A stretch of 64,000 nt of DNA from Hypomesus transpacificus (lineage: Eukaryota; Chordata; Actinopteri; Osmeriformes; Osmeridae), in assembly GCF_021917145.1 (NCBI RefSeq), contig NW_025814042.1:124001-188000 (forward strand), read 5' to 3'. Position 1 is the first letter of the stretch. The number at the start of each line of letters is the position of its first letter. Of the stretch, positions 1-12,324 are shown in pieces. The position numbers were made by a program, and so were the translations under genes. Below the pieces are notes generated by a model. The model searched no databases. It was not told the origin of the DNA and saw only the letters and a program-made list of their open reading frames with translations.

Positions 1-1050
1 TTTGTAATGAGAGGTGGCTAACCTGAGTTCGTTAGTAATTGTTACTAACTTAAACCAATTTAACATATGAAAAAAACAATACAACCAACTGTTAAACAAA
101 AACAGGAAAGATTTACTTCAGACAAAAAATCAGTTCTTCAGTTATTGGTTCAACATTTACATGACATCGTAATGCACATGGACACACAATACAAACTAGC
201 CGGCAATGCTAACTACACGAATACCTTAATTCAGTACAGTTCTACGGTGCAGGCCTGAGTGTAGCTCGTGTGCGTTGTAGCCGTAAACAAAATGGCTGTT
301 TCGCCAGGATGGCACAAAATAACAAGGAGCTGGTACCTCGGATCAGCAGTGCGGTAGCACACGCACTGCGGCAGAAGGGCGGCAGCAGGTGAAGGAGAGA
401 CCGACCAAATACTCTCGTGGATTTACGAGACGAACCAACTCAGGAAGAAGACTGAGGACGACGACAATCCCGACCTCCACCGGCTCCAACCTGGCACTCG
501 CTGTCGCTAGTCTGGCGGCAAAGCCCGTGCTTAATCCAAAACCGCCAACAGCCAAACTCCTCTTTCTGGGTTATTGTTGTTGGTTGAGATATTCACCCAA
601 CAATATAAACATAACACCACTAATGATAATATAAAATCTTCACTCTTGGTATTTTACCGTACGCTACAATTTTCTTCTCCCTCCAACTCCTCCGCTCGCT
701 CTGTCTTTTTCTACTCCAACCTCATCTACCCCAACTTCCCGTGTTACCCTGCCCTTTGACCTCAAACCGGATTGGCTTAACATCATAATCAAAATTAAAG
801 CAACAACATAGATTCACAAAACATTCATCTTACTCTCTTCATATTTGTAACCGGTACATTTTAACATGCGTTTTTTAAACAACAGATATACATTTCCAAA
901 TGCTGTATTCAGTAAAACATGAACAATATGCATTTCTCATCAAATCAAAATCATACTCTCAAACCTTAAAGTCTATTTATTAAACTATGAACTTAAGTAT
1001 TATGTATTCAAACTTTTATATTTATGTAATAGGATTGTTTCAACAGAAAT
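1..1050. other. no gene recognised
   Basis: AT-rich DNA with short open frames only. The stretch from about 290 to 600 is more GC-rich and could be an old repeat, but I recognise no domain, terminal repeat or RNA gene in it. Confidence 0.5.
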
Positions 1051-1054
1051 GTTT

Positions 1055-2290
1055 ACCACCCGGGCTACACAACTATCGACCCATTGCATTGGCCAGTATC
1101 TTGTCTAAAGTGTTTGAGAGAATTATTTGATTGAAATTGGAAATGTATATTCTGACTGCAGAAAATCAGTTTGGTTTTAAAAGAAAACATGGTACTGATC
1201 TCTGTATCTATGCTCTGAAGGAGATTGTCTCAGGTACACAAGTCTTAATTCATCTGTATTTTTATGCTTTATTGATGCTTACAAAGCTTTCGATCGAATT
1301 TGTCATGAAAAACTGTTTATGAAGCTAATAGCGAGAGGTGTCCCTAAACCTCTTGTGAGGATTTTGGTGTTCTGGTATGCCAATCAAACTTTTCATGTTA
1401 AATGGGACAATGTTGTATCAGCTGCTTTCCATGTTGGTAACGGAGTTCGACAAGGAGGAATTTGATTTCCCTTTTTGTTTAATATGGATATGGACGACTT
1501 ATCAAGCCAGCTGAATAAGACAAATACAGGCTGTCTTGTTGGTGAATCTATTGTCAATCATCTGATGTACGCAGATTATCTGGTTCCACTCAGCCTGTTG
1601 CAACAGATGCTATGGGTGTGCTCTCAGTATGGCTTAGATCATGATATAAAATATAATGCAAAGAAAAGCCACATAATGATAGTCAGAAGTAATCAGGACA
1701 GGAAATTAACCTTCCCTACCTTTTATTTATCTGGCAGTCCCCTTGGTGTTTGTGAGGAAATAAAATATCTGCCATGTCATTTCTGATGATTGGACAGATG
1801 ACAACGATATGTATCAACAGCGCTGTCAAATATATTCTCAGGCCAGTATGTTATTAAGGACGTTTTCTATGTGCTCAGATTCAGTTAAATGTTCCCTGTT
1901 TAGAACCTACATAACACCATTGTACACTGCTCATTTGTGGTCTATGTACAGGTAAAGGAGTATACAGATACTGAAAGTAGCCTACAATGATGCTTTTAGA
2001 TTGCTACTTAATGTGCCAAGGTGGCATAGTGCTAGTCAGTTGTTTGTGTCTAAGCACGTACCAACCTGTAAGGCAATCCTGAGACAACTGATGTATGGTT
2101 TCAATGATGCTTTTAGATTGCTACTTAATGTGCCTAGGTGGCATAGTGCTGGTCAGTTGTTTCTGTCTAAGCACGTACCAACCTGTAAGGCACTCCTGAG
2201 ACAACTGATGTATGGTTTCATGTGTCGACTGGACAAGTCTGAGAACTGAATAGTAGAGGCCCTGGTCAACCCTCTAAAGAGCTGCTATCG
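1055..2290 (+). pseudogene. decayed non-LTR retrotransposon reverse transcriptase
   Basis: Reverse-transcriptase remnant of a LINE, read across several frames. In order one sees the NYRPIALAS-like block (about 1075-1125), a FIDAYKAFDR-like block (about 1265-1300), a GVRQGG block (about 1445), and the catalytic box at about 1567. The catalytic box reads YADY where an active enzyme has YADD, so one catalytic aspartate is lost. Frameshifts, stops and a tandem duplication near the C-terminus show that it is dead. LINEs copy themselves through RNA using this enzyme. The clade is not assigned with confidence. Confidence 0.75.
1986..2219 (+). repeat. 117 bp in-frame tandem duplication
   Basis: Two adjacent copies (1986-2102 and 2103-2219) differ at a handful of bases. 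The 117 bp offset equals 39 codons, so the LINE C-terminal frame stays open through both copies. Confidence 0.9.
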
Positions 2291-2428
2291 ATTACTTGGA
2301 ACTTAAGACTACATTGGCACAAAAGTCTTCATACTTTTTATGCACTGTATTATCTATGTTTTATGTTTTCGTTTTACTCTCTTTTTTATAGCTCTATGTC
2401 TGTTATTTTATGTGGAACTTGGCGTCTG

Positions 2429-2470
2429 AAATAAAGATTTATATATATATAAATACATATATATATATCA
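2429..2470. repeat. AT-rich microsatellite
   Basis: Run of TA dinucleotides with short interruptions just downstream of the LINE remnant. Confidence 0.7.
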
Positions 2471-2759
2471 ATGTTTCAGGATTTGTATAACTTTTTACCA
2501 TTGCATACAAAATCGGAAATGCAATACTAAAAAGATCAGCTTTTGTTAAGAGATCCAAGATTACAAGATCCACAAGGCCTTGGCTAGAAACCAAGGAATG
2601 AGTGGGGGCTTGGTCAGCCCACACTCTCCTGAAATGTTGCGTGTGCGTCTTGCCAAGCCCGCGCGTGTGTAAGTTAAGGCTGAGTGTGTGAGGATGTGGA
2701 GCACGCGCGGGCAGGAGGAGGGGAGACATTCATTGGAAATTTGGCTAGAAATTAGCCAA

Positions 2760-3540
2760 GCAAGCATGTTTCAAATATTCACCAAAAATCGACCTTTGAT
2801 CTTACAGTCAACTTTTTCACAGATTTGTGTTATAAACATTCTCAAGAGTCTTCATATGAACTTGTGATTGAATCAGAGTATCAGTTTTTGACTGGCTGAT
2901 GTGTAAAGCATTATTTTAGCGTTAGCGATAAGTTCAATTTGCTTTATATCAATCATTTTTGGAGATATGAAGTTGCCTTTGCACACGGTAACATGTTGTA
3001 GTGTCTTCCATCGATATACCAAGTTTCGTGTTGATATCTCAAAGATTTGCTGAGACAGGACTTCACATCCTGTTTGGCGGCTTTTCTGATGAATTTGATT
3101 GGCTGTACCGGACAAACGGTTGTGAGGATCAAAATTCTTTTCGATAACTTTTGTGACGCTTGGTCTGAAGATCATCTCTGGTAACTTTGAAGAAGATATG
3201 ACAAAAATTGTAGGAGGAGTAGGCTTTCAAAGGTTTTTGATAAAACCGGAAGTAGCGGAAAATCTATATAACCGGAAATTGACGCCATGGGGTGCGTTGA
3301 ACTCGGCTTGAACCAGGGAATCCAATGGTACCTCATTTTTGAAAATGGGTCATACGGTTCAAAAGTTGCGTGTGTAAACACAAGTCCAACTTTGACCCAT
3401 TGGTGGCGCTGGAGTGGTCTAATGGGAGACATGAAACTTGGTGTAGGTATAGAATCAACTGTCCTTAATGAGTGTGCCAAATTTCACAAAAAGTTGTCGA
3501 AGTGTTCTAGGGGCTGCCATTGACTTCCATGGAACAAGAA
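2760..3540. repeat. interspersed repeat leading into a tandem array
   Basis: No gene. The stretch resembles a dispersed teleost repeat whose right side runs into the hairpin array at 3541-4232. Open frames here on both strands look incidental, with no domain recognised. Assignment to a superfamily is inference: a non-autonomous Helitron-like element is one possibility because of the array that follows. Confidence 0.4.
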
Positions 3541-4014
3541 TAATAATAATAATAAAACTAACAATAACAATAGGTTTCCTCCTGACGGAGGAATCCTAAT
3601 AATAATACTACCAATTACAATAGGTGCCTCGCAGCTTCGCTGCTTGGCCCCTAATAATAATAAGAAAAGGTAGAATCACTTATGTGGCTTCGCCGCTTCG
3701 CGGCTTGGCCACCAATAATAAGAAAAGGTAGAATCACTTATGTGGCTTCGCCGCTTCGCGGCTTGGCCACCAATAAGAAAAGGTAGAATCACTTATGTGG
3801 CTTCGCCGCTTCGCGGCTTGGCCACCAATAAGAAAAGGTAGAATCACTTATGTGGCTTCGCCGCTTCGCGGCTTGGCCACCAATAATACTAACAATAACA
3901 ATAGGTGCCTCGCAGCTTCGCTGCTTGGCCCCTAATATTAATAATAATAATAATAATAATACTAATAAAACTAACAATAACAATAGGTGCCTCGCAGCTT
4001 CGCTGCTTGGCCCC

Positions 4015-4046
<32 letters not shown>

Positions 4047-4232
4047 CTAACAATAACAATCGGTGCCTCGCAGCTTCGCTGCTTGGCCCCTAATAATAAT
4101 AATAACAATAATAATAATAAAACTAACAATAACAATAGGTGCCTCGCAGCTTCGCTGCTTGGCCCCTAATAAGAAAAGGTAGAAACACTTAAGTTGCTTC
4201 GCCGCTTCGCGGCTTGGCCACCAACTAGAGAG
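3541..4232 (+). repeat. minisatellite of hairpin-bearing units separated by AAT runs
   Basis: About eleven units of 55-80 bp in three sequence versions. One carries a stem of TTCCTCC and GGAGGAA (near 3577). One carries GCAGC-TTC-GCTGC (near 3628, 3913, 3993, 4069 and 4146). One carries CCGC-TTC-GCGG (near 3693, 3750, 3806, 3862 and 4203). Most hairpins are followed by TTGGCC and then a CTAAT or CCAAT step into AAT repeats. Stems differ in sequence but keep pairing. Confidence 0.85.
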
Positions 4233-4614
4233 GGTACAATTTCTGGAGAAATTGTAGGGTGTGCTTTCTTGCGTCGGTTGCAGGTGGGTCCGTTTTCCCT
4301 TCTGGTGATATTTTCAAGCATTTAGCCTACTCATATTGCATAATTCATTAAGAACACCCTTTTAAACAAGGAACCCCCTTTGAAACAAGCTACTGTAACA
4401 ACGTTGTCACTGGCAGTATTTCAGATGGAATTGCGATTCAAATAGTACCGTCTGTTAACTGAAAATAAGCCCCCCAAAACGTAAATAAGTTCGATATTAA
4501 TTTAGGGGGACATGGCTAATTCAAAAGCAGTTTGCTAAAGGCAAGCTAGCTGGTTGCTATCCACACTTCACTGATTGTTTGAAAGCGCCGGAAATGAGAA
4601 TGTTTCTTTTGTAA
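4233..4614. other. no gene recognised
   Basis: AT-rich sequence without recognisable coding or repeat structure. Confidence 0.5.
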
Positions 4615-4757
4615 GGGATAATGTATAGAACGCCGGTCATTATGGGGAAAATAAGCCCCGACAGGGCGAACAGCACCCCGACGCGAAGTGGAGGGGTTTG
4701 TTTTGCCCTGAAGGAGCTTATTTTCCCAATAATGACCGGCGTTCTATACATTATCCC
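4615..4757. mobile_element. palindromic MITE
   Basis: Terminal arms of about 43 bp (4615-4659 and 4713-4757) are near-perfect inverted repeats starting GGGATAATGTATAGAACGCC, around a ~53 bp GC-richer centre. No coding capacity. The shape is that of a foldback miniature inverted-repeat element. Confidence 0.85.
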
Positions 4758-6700
4758 GCTTATTACACGGCTACTTGCCAACAAAAATAACTTAACAAAG
4801 TGTATTTGTTACCATTCGTATTGTTGATCAGCAGAGAAATAGTTTGCCAAAGACGTTGAACTTCATAGACTTTGAACATTCTTTAGGCTTTAAATCAGCT
4901 GACGTCGCTAAGTAACAGAGTACGCTGGGGTTGAAAAGTTACCGGACTACTTGCGGAGTGCTACGAAAGACGTGAATCCGAGGCAAAAAGGCCACTTCCC
5001 TTGACAGCGGTCAAATGTGCATAGCAACGGTCAAATATGAGAAAATTATTCACCGCAGAACGTTGGGAAGCCAAGTGAATGGAGCATTCTACAGCACTAA
5101 AGAACAGCCGTGTAATAAGACATAATAATGTTTAGCCATAGCTGTGGCATTGAAGACAGAACTGTAGCCATGGGCGTCAGCAGCATTTTGAGAGTGGGGG
5201 GACACACATTATGCGGGGGGTCTGGGGGTTTCTCCCCTATAATTTTTTGAGATGTAGATGCAATTTCCCGCATTCTGGTGCATTTACCACAACTATTTAC
5301 CATAGTTGTTATACATATACTGAGGGGCTGGACATTTAAATATTTTGAAAACTAAACTTCCCAATAAGCAATGGGACATCTTCAACTACCTGTCACCTTT
5401 CAGCACTCACCTCAGCAACAGAGCTGTCTCCACTGCCCCTGCATGCTGCCCCTGCCTCTGACTCACTCTCAATCTCTACCACCTATATCAGGAGACATGG
5501 AGATGCATTGAGCATTCTTTCATATTGATAATAATAAGCTTAATGTAGATTTTTCATATGAAGATTTCTGAGATGTAAATCGTGTTATCAGCATATAAAA
5601 TTCAGAATTGGTATAGGTTTAGTAGCCTAATAATTATGTAGGCTACATTTAAAAAAAGCATCTCCCTAAAGCATGACTGGACAGTTCAGAAATGATCAAA
5701 TTTGTGTTCAAACCTGTAGTCTTTTCCACAGATCACATCCTTAGGATGTAAGCTTTCAGAAAATACATAGTTTAGGTGGTTGAATCAGTTTCCCTAAATG
5801 GCACAGCCCAAAAAAGTATAAGCCATATAGCCTACTCCATTTACCAATACCGAATTTATTATGCATGGCCAGCATACTAGTATGGAGAGATGGACGTGTC
5901 TCTTGTCTCATTAGATAACATCCTATAGAGTATAAGCTTTCAGAGTATATATGGTTTTAATGGTTGAATCAGTTTTGCCTTCATGGTACAGACTAACATG
6001 TAGCAATACATTTCTGCGAATTGCCAAAATTACAAGTTGAGCAACCTTATTTAAATTGGAAGACAATGTTAGACAAACTAGACAAACTAGCATGTTAGCT
6101 AAGGTTAACTCCAGATTAGCTCACGGTTGTTATGGCAATAAAAAAAACACCAGCAATTTCTTTTGTAGCTACTTGGAAAAAACATCCTTGTCATCTCTTT
6201 CTGCCTGAAACAGACGCCTAAATCTGAACACGGCCAAAAGCACAACATATTTCAGACCCAGATTAAGAAATCAACAAATGCTGTTCCACTTGTAAAGGGT
6301 AAATAAAGTATGGTATTGCCTAGTGCTAGATGTAGGTAAAAAGCTTGCTTATCTAGCTAGCTATAATCATAATGTTTGCAAAAGGATCTTTGTGACTTAA
6401 CTAATGCTATAATAGTCAGAGAATGTCTTATAAGGGTGCTTTGGCCACTGAAGGGAAAACTGGGCAACTTTGACTTACTTTCCTCTTTCTCAAAAAAACC
6501 CTCCTTATGGCCATCTCGTCTGTGGAACAGTCATGTCTGAAGTGCTACTAGCTACAAGCGCGATGCGTCGATCAAAGTGTATAGAAGTTGAATCTGCGTG
6601 CTTGATGGTTTTTTTCAAGAAAACATGGAGTGGAATTCTATTGCTATGGGTATTCTCCCTACTTATAAAGTGGAACGGATTTGATTGTGAAGCAATGGAA
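4758..6700. other. non-coding, one dispersed repeat end
   Basis: No gene recognised. At 5163-5300 there is a repeat end (ATGGGCGTC followed by G-rich sequence). Its inverted relative appears at about 26400-26460 and a similar start occurs near 50035. The rest is AT-rich. Confidence 0.45.
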
Positions 6701-6712
6701 AGATTGCTGGAC

Positions 6713-6790
6713 CAGCGGTTCTCAAAGTGGGGGTTCGCGACCCCGAAAGGTTTTTTGGGGGTCATTAAAAATGTTCGGAGGCGAGATGAT
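6713..6790 (+). mobile_element. hAT-type left terminal sequence
   Basis: Begins CAGCGGTTCTCAAA, the inverse of TTTGAGAACCGCTG at 26354-26367, followed by a G-rich GGGGGTTCGCGACCCC segment that mirrors the GGGGTCGCCAGG segment at the right end. Terminal CAG plus GGTTCTCAA is typical of hAT elements. The 8 bp flanks (6705-6712 and 26368-26375) agree at only four positions, so the two ends may belong to one heavily diverged insertion or to two relatives. Confidence 0.65.
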
Positions 6791-6921
6791 TCCTGCCGGA
6801 CAATTCAAATGTTTCCTGCCTTAATATCTTTGCCGTCCAATCACCAATTTTATTTCTGAAAACCAGAAATAAAATCGTAAATAAAATAAAATCAAAAAAA
6901 AAAAAAAACAGAAATAAAATC

Positions 6922-6957
6922 GAGTATCTGGCACAACCTGGGTTGTGCCAGATACTC
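6922..6957. repeat. 36 bp perfect palindrome beside the KDZ insertion
   Basis: Arms GAGTATCTGGCACAACC (6922-6938) and its exact complement (6941-6957) flank a 2 bp centre. Its last base is the first base of the 7 bp duplication that precedes the KDZ element. Confidence 0.95.
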
Positions 6958-6963
6958 ATGACA

Positions 6964-7360
6964 CAACCCAGTCTCATCCCAACTCGTCAAATATTGACGT
7001 TTGGGCAGAGCCCTTTGGCGTCACTATACCGACGCCGGGGAACGCCTTTTTCATCGTTTTTTGACGCCTAGGGACGCCCATTGACTTCCACGTTAATATG
7101 TTCGGCTTTTCCCGTAGAAAATTGTGAACTATGGCGTCGTATTTTGACGCATTAGGTCTCCCATTTGCTCTCTCCCTTTGATGAGCGGCTTTCGGATTTT
7201 TACGAAACGTCACCATAATAAGTCGGGTGATTTCGTAAAAATCCGGCCGATGTGCTTTCAACATGATTTTTTTTGTTATATCCAAGACATAAACGTTATA
7301 AATGACATAAACCTTATTTAAGGACATAAAAGTTATTTATAAAATGGACTGATACCAAAT
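6964..7360 (+). promoter_or_regulatory. left TIR of the KDZ transposon, with the transposase 5' leader
   Basis: Contains several GACGC/GCGTC pentamers between about 6993 and 7165 and an internal inverted repeat with 15 bp arms (CGGATTTTTACGAAA at 7193-7207, complement at 7231-7245). It ends exactly before the ATG at 7361, so the promoter and leader of the transposase must lie within or before the TIR. The repeated pentamers are candidate transposase-binding sites. Confidence 0.8.
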
Positions 7361-10300
7361 ATGGAATTGGAGGATGAGCTCAAGAGTGTAGATACATTTC
7401 TTGAACATCTCAAGACAGAAGAGGTAAAGCAGCTTCTGTTTTGTCTATAGTTAACAGTATTCCATCTTACCAGTTCATATAAGATACATGGAGGCGTATT
7501 TAAAAGACATGAATCAGAAGGGTTACACTACTTTAACTGCTTTTTCTGTCAGCAGTCCGAAGGCATTTCCCATATTGGTAAACCTTTCTTAAACCAAGTT
7601 GTAATTCTAGACAGAGAAGAACAGACAGAAAACTGAGACCGCATCACCAAAGCCTGTTCATTGGAAGAAGAGGGACCACAATGGGGACATTGTTCACCAG
7701 CGCCCACGAGCCCTTAGAAAGCAGTCAACATCACAAAGACCAGACGAAAGAAGACATGTTTCTTCTTCACCGCCATTAGACCATGGCCAACACCTAGACC
7801 ATGGTGAATAATCTTTTGTTCCAAATGCTGTATTTCAACAGTGTGTTGTGGCGATGTTGGAGTTACGATATTATTCTTTTTTCTCTTCCCTTTTGAAGAT
7901 TTGAATATGCGGCAGCTTGAGGACCTTCTACAGGACTCAGAGAACATGGAATCGCAAGATTTTGTTCAGCAGCCACCATTGTCCAGTTGGAGTCAAAGGC
8001 AGAAAGAGGTCCAACAATGTTGGCAACAGGCGAGGCCACAGAACCTTGACAATTTACTTTCTGCTGAGAACATCGTACAGATGACATGCAATCACTGTCA
8101 CGTGAAAGAAGCTGTCATCCGTTGTGGGGAATGTATGCCCTCAGAGTGGTTTTGTGCTGAGTGTGATGGCTCGGTACATAAACACCACACTCTACACAAC
8201 AGGCAAACCATCATGGATAGATTTTTTAAATACATCCCACCAACAGAGTCTGTGACACTCTGTGACACTGGAAAATACAGCATTTGTGAACAAGGTTGGC
8301 ATTTCTTTTACAATTGATTGTCAATTTTCTTAAAAGATCATTCTTATCTGATATTGAAATGTGTTATTTAAGTCATTACTCACAACCCAAACATTATTAA
8401 TTGTATACCTTATGGTTCTTTGCCTTGCAGATTGTTTTCTGCCAACAGCTCTACCTCAAAGGATATGCTCCTGTGACACCGCTGATGCAGCAGTCTCTGT
8501 TGGTAGATCCATCATACTGGTTTGCATAAATGGTAGGATCTTGTTAAACTGTTGAATTTTTTATATTACTAACACGTCACTTTGGTTTCATGTTATTGGT
8601 TTGCCTTTCATGTGCTCTCAGGCCGTTATGATCTTCACGTTCCGGTGCTAACATGCAAACATTGCAACCAGAAATGGGCTCCAGAAGTCAGTGACTTTGT
8701 AAAGAGTGGTTACTGGCCTTCTACCATGCAGGCACAGACACTGTTCCACCAAGATCTCTTCCATTCCTTTGAGGCTATGAAGACAGCAGCTCCAGGTATG
8801 TCCAGACAAGCCTTTACAGCAATGTTGGACCAGAGAACAAAGCAATACGGAAGAGTAAGTAAAAAGCAGTTTAAGGTCCACAAGTGGCTGTAGTAGGTAG
8901 TACATATTTAAGATTATAGACTGAAGACCTTTCCACACAAAATAGTCATTTGCATCCTTATGGATTTGAAAAGTTGCAACAAAACAAAAAACATACAAAG
9001 GCAAAGATGTAGTTTATCGTTTTTGAAAGCTGTATTATATTATTTTCTTTAGACTGGCAAAGTGAATGCAGATGCATTTCAGAGAAGTTTTCTGCAATTT
9101 GTGTACTGCAACTATGGAGAACCAACTTCTTGGAAAGGAGCCATTGGTCTGTCCAGCCTGTAGCCCTGAAATGGTGGCTGTTTCTGTGGATGGCAACAGA
9201 AAGTTGTACAGGTTCCAGAAAACAAACCAGTGAGTTCTGTGCACACATTATGAAGCCAATGTAGTTAATATACAGTATGTCCAGCTGTTAATGACACTGT
9301 TAATGTCAATGTTTTTTTTGATAAGTGCTACATAAATAAAAGGTCCTATTACAAAGGTAGTCCATAATACATTGTCTTAAAGGAGTGAAGAGCCAGGGTT
9401 CTTCGATGGAGTGTTTTTAGCCCGAGACTCTGAGGTGTCCAGTTTTGTTGAGGAGGTCCGGGGAACTGTCAAGAGTGTACGTTTAACATTATTCTGAACA
9501 ACATTTATTGGGATTATTTTGTTCTAATTAAAGTTAAAGAAGAAAACACGATTGCCTTTGGAGAAGGGAGTCTATGATCAGGTGGGGATACAGCACTAGA
9601 TTCTTATCCAGGGGGCACAGTACATTCATATTGCATATTGCTTTATCCTTCAAATGTAAGATAGGTCAGGCAATGACAAAATCTTGACAGTTAAAGTTTG
9701 TGTGTTTGCGTGAACAGTCCTGCAATCTAGTGTACTTGAATTAACTATTGTCATGTTCAAATGATTTACTTTGGTAGACCGCAGGAAAAGCGATGTGTGG
9801 TGACACCCAATGGAATGCAGCAAGAGAGACTTCAAAGCGGGCCAACAAGTTGGATGAAGAAGGTGTGGAAATTGCTGTGTGTAGACATGGATTTCTTCTC
9901 AAAGGTTGGTATGGGTCTGATTAAGTAGTAGTAAAAAAATAAAATAATATATATTTATATTATGATCTAAATCCTCTTTCATGTGCATTGTGCTTTTTTT
10001 AAAGGTCTGAATATGTATAGAGGAGAAATCTTTGCATATCCAATGTTTCTCCAAAAAGAGTTCCAGAGTGCTACATTTTTGGCCATGGATGTAACCTGCC
10101 GATATGTGCCATACTTGACAAGTGTCAGAGGCCCTGACGCATCTTCAACCCCTTCAGGAAATGAGGCATTGCTTGTCTGTGATGCATGCCAAAGCCCACA
10201 ATACAAAATGCGAGGTGATGCTTTTAGCTACTTGACCGTACATTTTAGAGTATGATGTGGCAAACTGAGTGTAAAATGCCATAATAAATGACAATAGCCA

Positions 10301-12123
10301 TACCACAGTGGTCTGGACTGACCCATACAACAACCTAGGAGTGTGTTTAAAGTTTTTCTGTAGCCCCTAAGTGCTGCCCTCTAAAGTTGGTAATCTCAGG
10401 ATATGCTTCAATAACGTGTGTCCACACCGCTTTACACATTATCTTCTTCCTGTAGATTCTGTGGACTGCAAGGAACCAGGAGGGCGCCGGCACCACTCTC
10501 GGTGAAGAAGTAGAGCAAGTGAATAGTTTTCTCTCCAGATGTGCCCTTACCACCAAGTATATGGCCAAGTCAGGTTTGTAAGCTTATTTCCCCCTGCCAG
10601 CCTGCAAATGTACTTGTTTTACAAAATTGTATTGTGATTTTGTTTTGTTCTTCACAGTAAGAACTGACATGCTGACTGTCCATGCTATGGGGTGGAATGA
10701 ACGGAAAGAGAATGGCCTCCATATAGCCTTGTCTTCTAGATTCAAGAAGGTGTGTTCACATACTGAAGATGATTAACTTTTTAAAGCAGTTACATATAAA
10801 CGTAACTTTTACTTATTAAACCCAAAATGCATCAGGTTGTTATAGTACCCCCTAGTAGAAATTGTAGTGGTACAGGACCTCTGGTAGTTTTAAAGACCTT
10901 CTGTATTGCTGTTTTCAGACAGTAGAGAAGACTGTGGATGTAGCTGAGAGCCTGAAGACAATGCAGGAGCAGTTGCATTGCTGTGATGACATGCTGAAAC
11001 AATGGGTTGTTGATGTCAAGCAGTGGGCCAGTAGCAGTAAGAAAAATACTTAATTCATAAACACTCTCAGTCACTTGGTTGTAATATTTGCATATCTGTA
11101 GCTTAAATGTTAAAAGTGTATTTATTTTATCTCTAATCAAGGAAGCGCAGCACCTGGTCCTGTTGATGCTCAAAGTTTGCAGATCACAATCGAAGCACTC
11201 TTTGTGAGCATTTGTCAGAAAAAGCACTACCTTTACAAACAAAATGGTATGTATAGTGTAAACATAACTAATGCAGATAAATTGTTTTTACTGTATTTGC
11301 AGATCGCAACAAAAGGCGACAGAAAATAACTCAAAAGATAGCCCAGGAAAAGAAACGGTTGCTGGAAGACATCCAGAGATACAACCAACAGCCTGATGGT
11401 GACCTTGTGGACACAGAGTTAGTTGTGCAGAAACTCTCTAACAAAGCTGCAGAGAGCATGATCTGGCCTTGGCAGGAACAGAACACAGGTGTTGCATCAA
11501 GATTTAACTTAAGTATGCATATAAAATGTCATCAAATTAGTTTATTAATGTCAAATGTTTTTATTCCTTGACAGACGGTGTGGACATCCTTACAAAGAAG
11601 AAGCTCTTTGACCACGTAATGCTTGCCTCACGACTAAAAGAGGAAAAGCAGATCCTTGTGAAGGAGATGCTGCAGCACTGCCAGTACCTCAAGGACTCAG
11701 TGGCAAAGGTCCAGACACTGATGGGCACTGTTTTAGTGAGCACACAGACAGGAAGTAAGTGTAAATCAAATGATCTGGCTACATGCATTTTCAAATTTAT
11801 AGGTCAAACTATTTAAGTGGAAACCAATCCTGCAAGTATAGTCTTCGGTAAATTAATTTCAACATAAATTAACAACATTTCCAGGCTTGCCAAATGGATT
11901 AACCGAGGAGGGGTCCAAGGGCCTCATCAGTGCACTAAAAAGAAGACTGCAAGACCTGAGACTCCAACAGCAGACCATAGCAGGCACCTACAGATGCACT
12001 CTCAAACCAAGTAACAAGCTGGTGGAAGAGGAGGACAGGGAAATGGAAGAAGACATGGACTGGCAACGTGGCAACAGCTCGGATGATGATGATAGTGATG
12101 AGGAGGAGGATGCAGAGAATTGA
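7361..12123 (+). pseudogene. KDZ (Kyakuja-Dileera-Zisupton) transposase gene, 16 exons, two frame lesions
   Basis: Exons by splice sites and frame: 7361-7423, 7611-7803, 7899-8294, 8431-8532, 8622-8854, 9053-9229, 9383-9476, 9778-9904, 10005-10214, 10456-10573, 10658-10749, 10919-11036, 11142-11246, 11303-11488, 11575-11754, 11885-12123. Phases are compatible at the junctions checked. Exon 3 encodes a cysteine/histidine cluster (CNHC, CGEC, CAEC, then HKHH), the CxC-type module found with KDZ transposases. Exon 4 has FLPTALPQRICSCDTA; exon 6 has CPAC then VAVSVDGNRKLYRF, holding the likely first catalytic Asp. Exon 9 has AMDVTCRYVPY and SVMHAKAH, exon 10 NQEGAGTTLGEEVEQVNSF; the C-terminus is acidic. 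Exon 6 changes frame between about 9115 and 9135, and exon 9 between about 10140 and 10180, so this copy is probably inactive unless these are sequence errors. Assembly or transcript data would settle this. Confidence 0.88.
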
Positions 12124-12324
12124 ATTCAAGTCACTTGGATCTGAATCAGTCAGTCACAGCTGTAATCGCCTGAGACCTAACTGGATATACTGTAATGTAT
12201 ACTGTGTGTTCTCTCCCTTTGATCTCTACCTGTAATGGCCCAGGCGAGTCAATTGCAACGAAGGCTGCCTCCAGAGCATGACTGCAGCAGAGCACAGAGC
12301 ATTATTTGTAAATGAGTGGTAGAA

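Noticed and set aside
2439-2767. Minus-strand frames of 68-96 codons
   Set aside because: Low-complexity and repeat-derived, with no domain and no splice context.
3789-4169. Open frames with poly-Leu, poly-Ile or poly-Asn
   Set aside because: Products of AAT repeats in the hairpin array.
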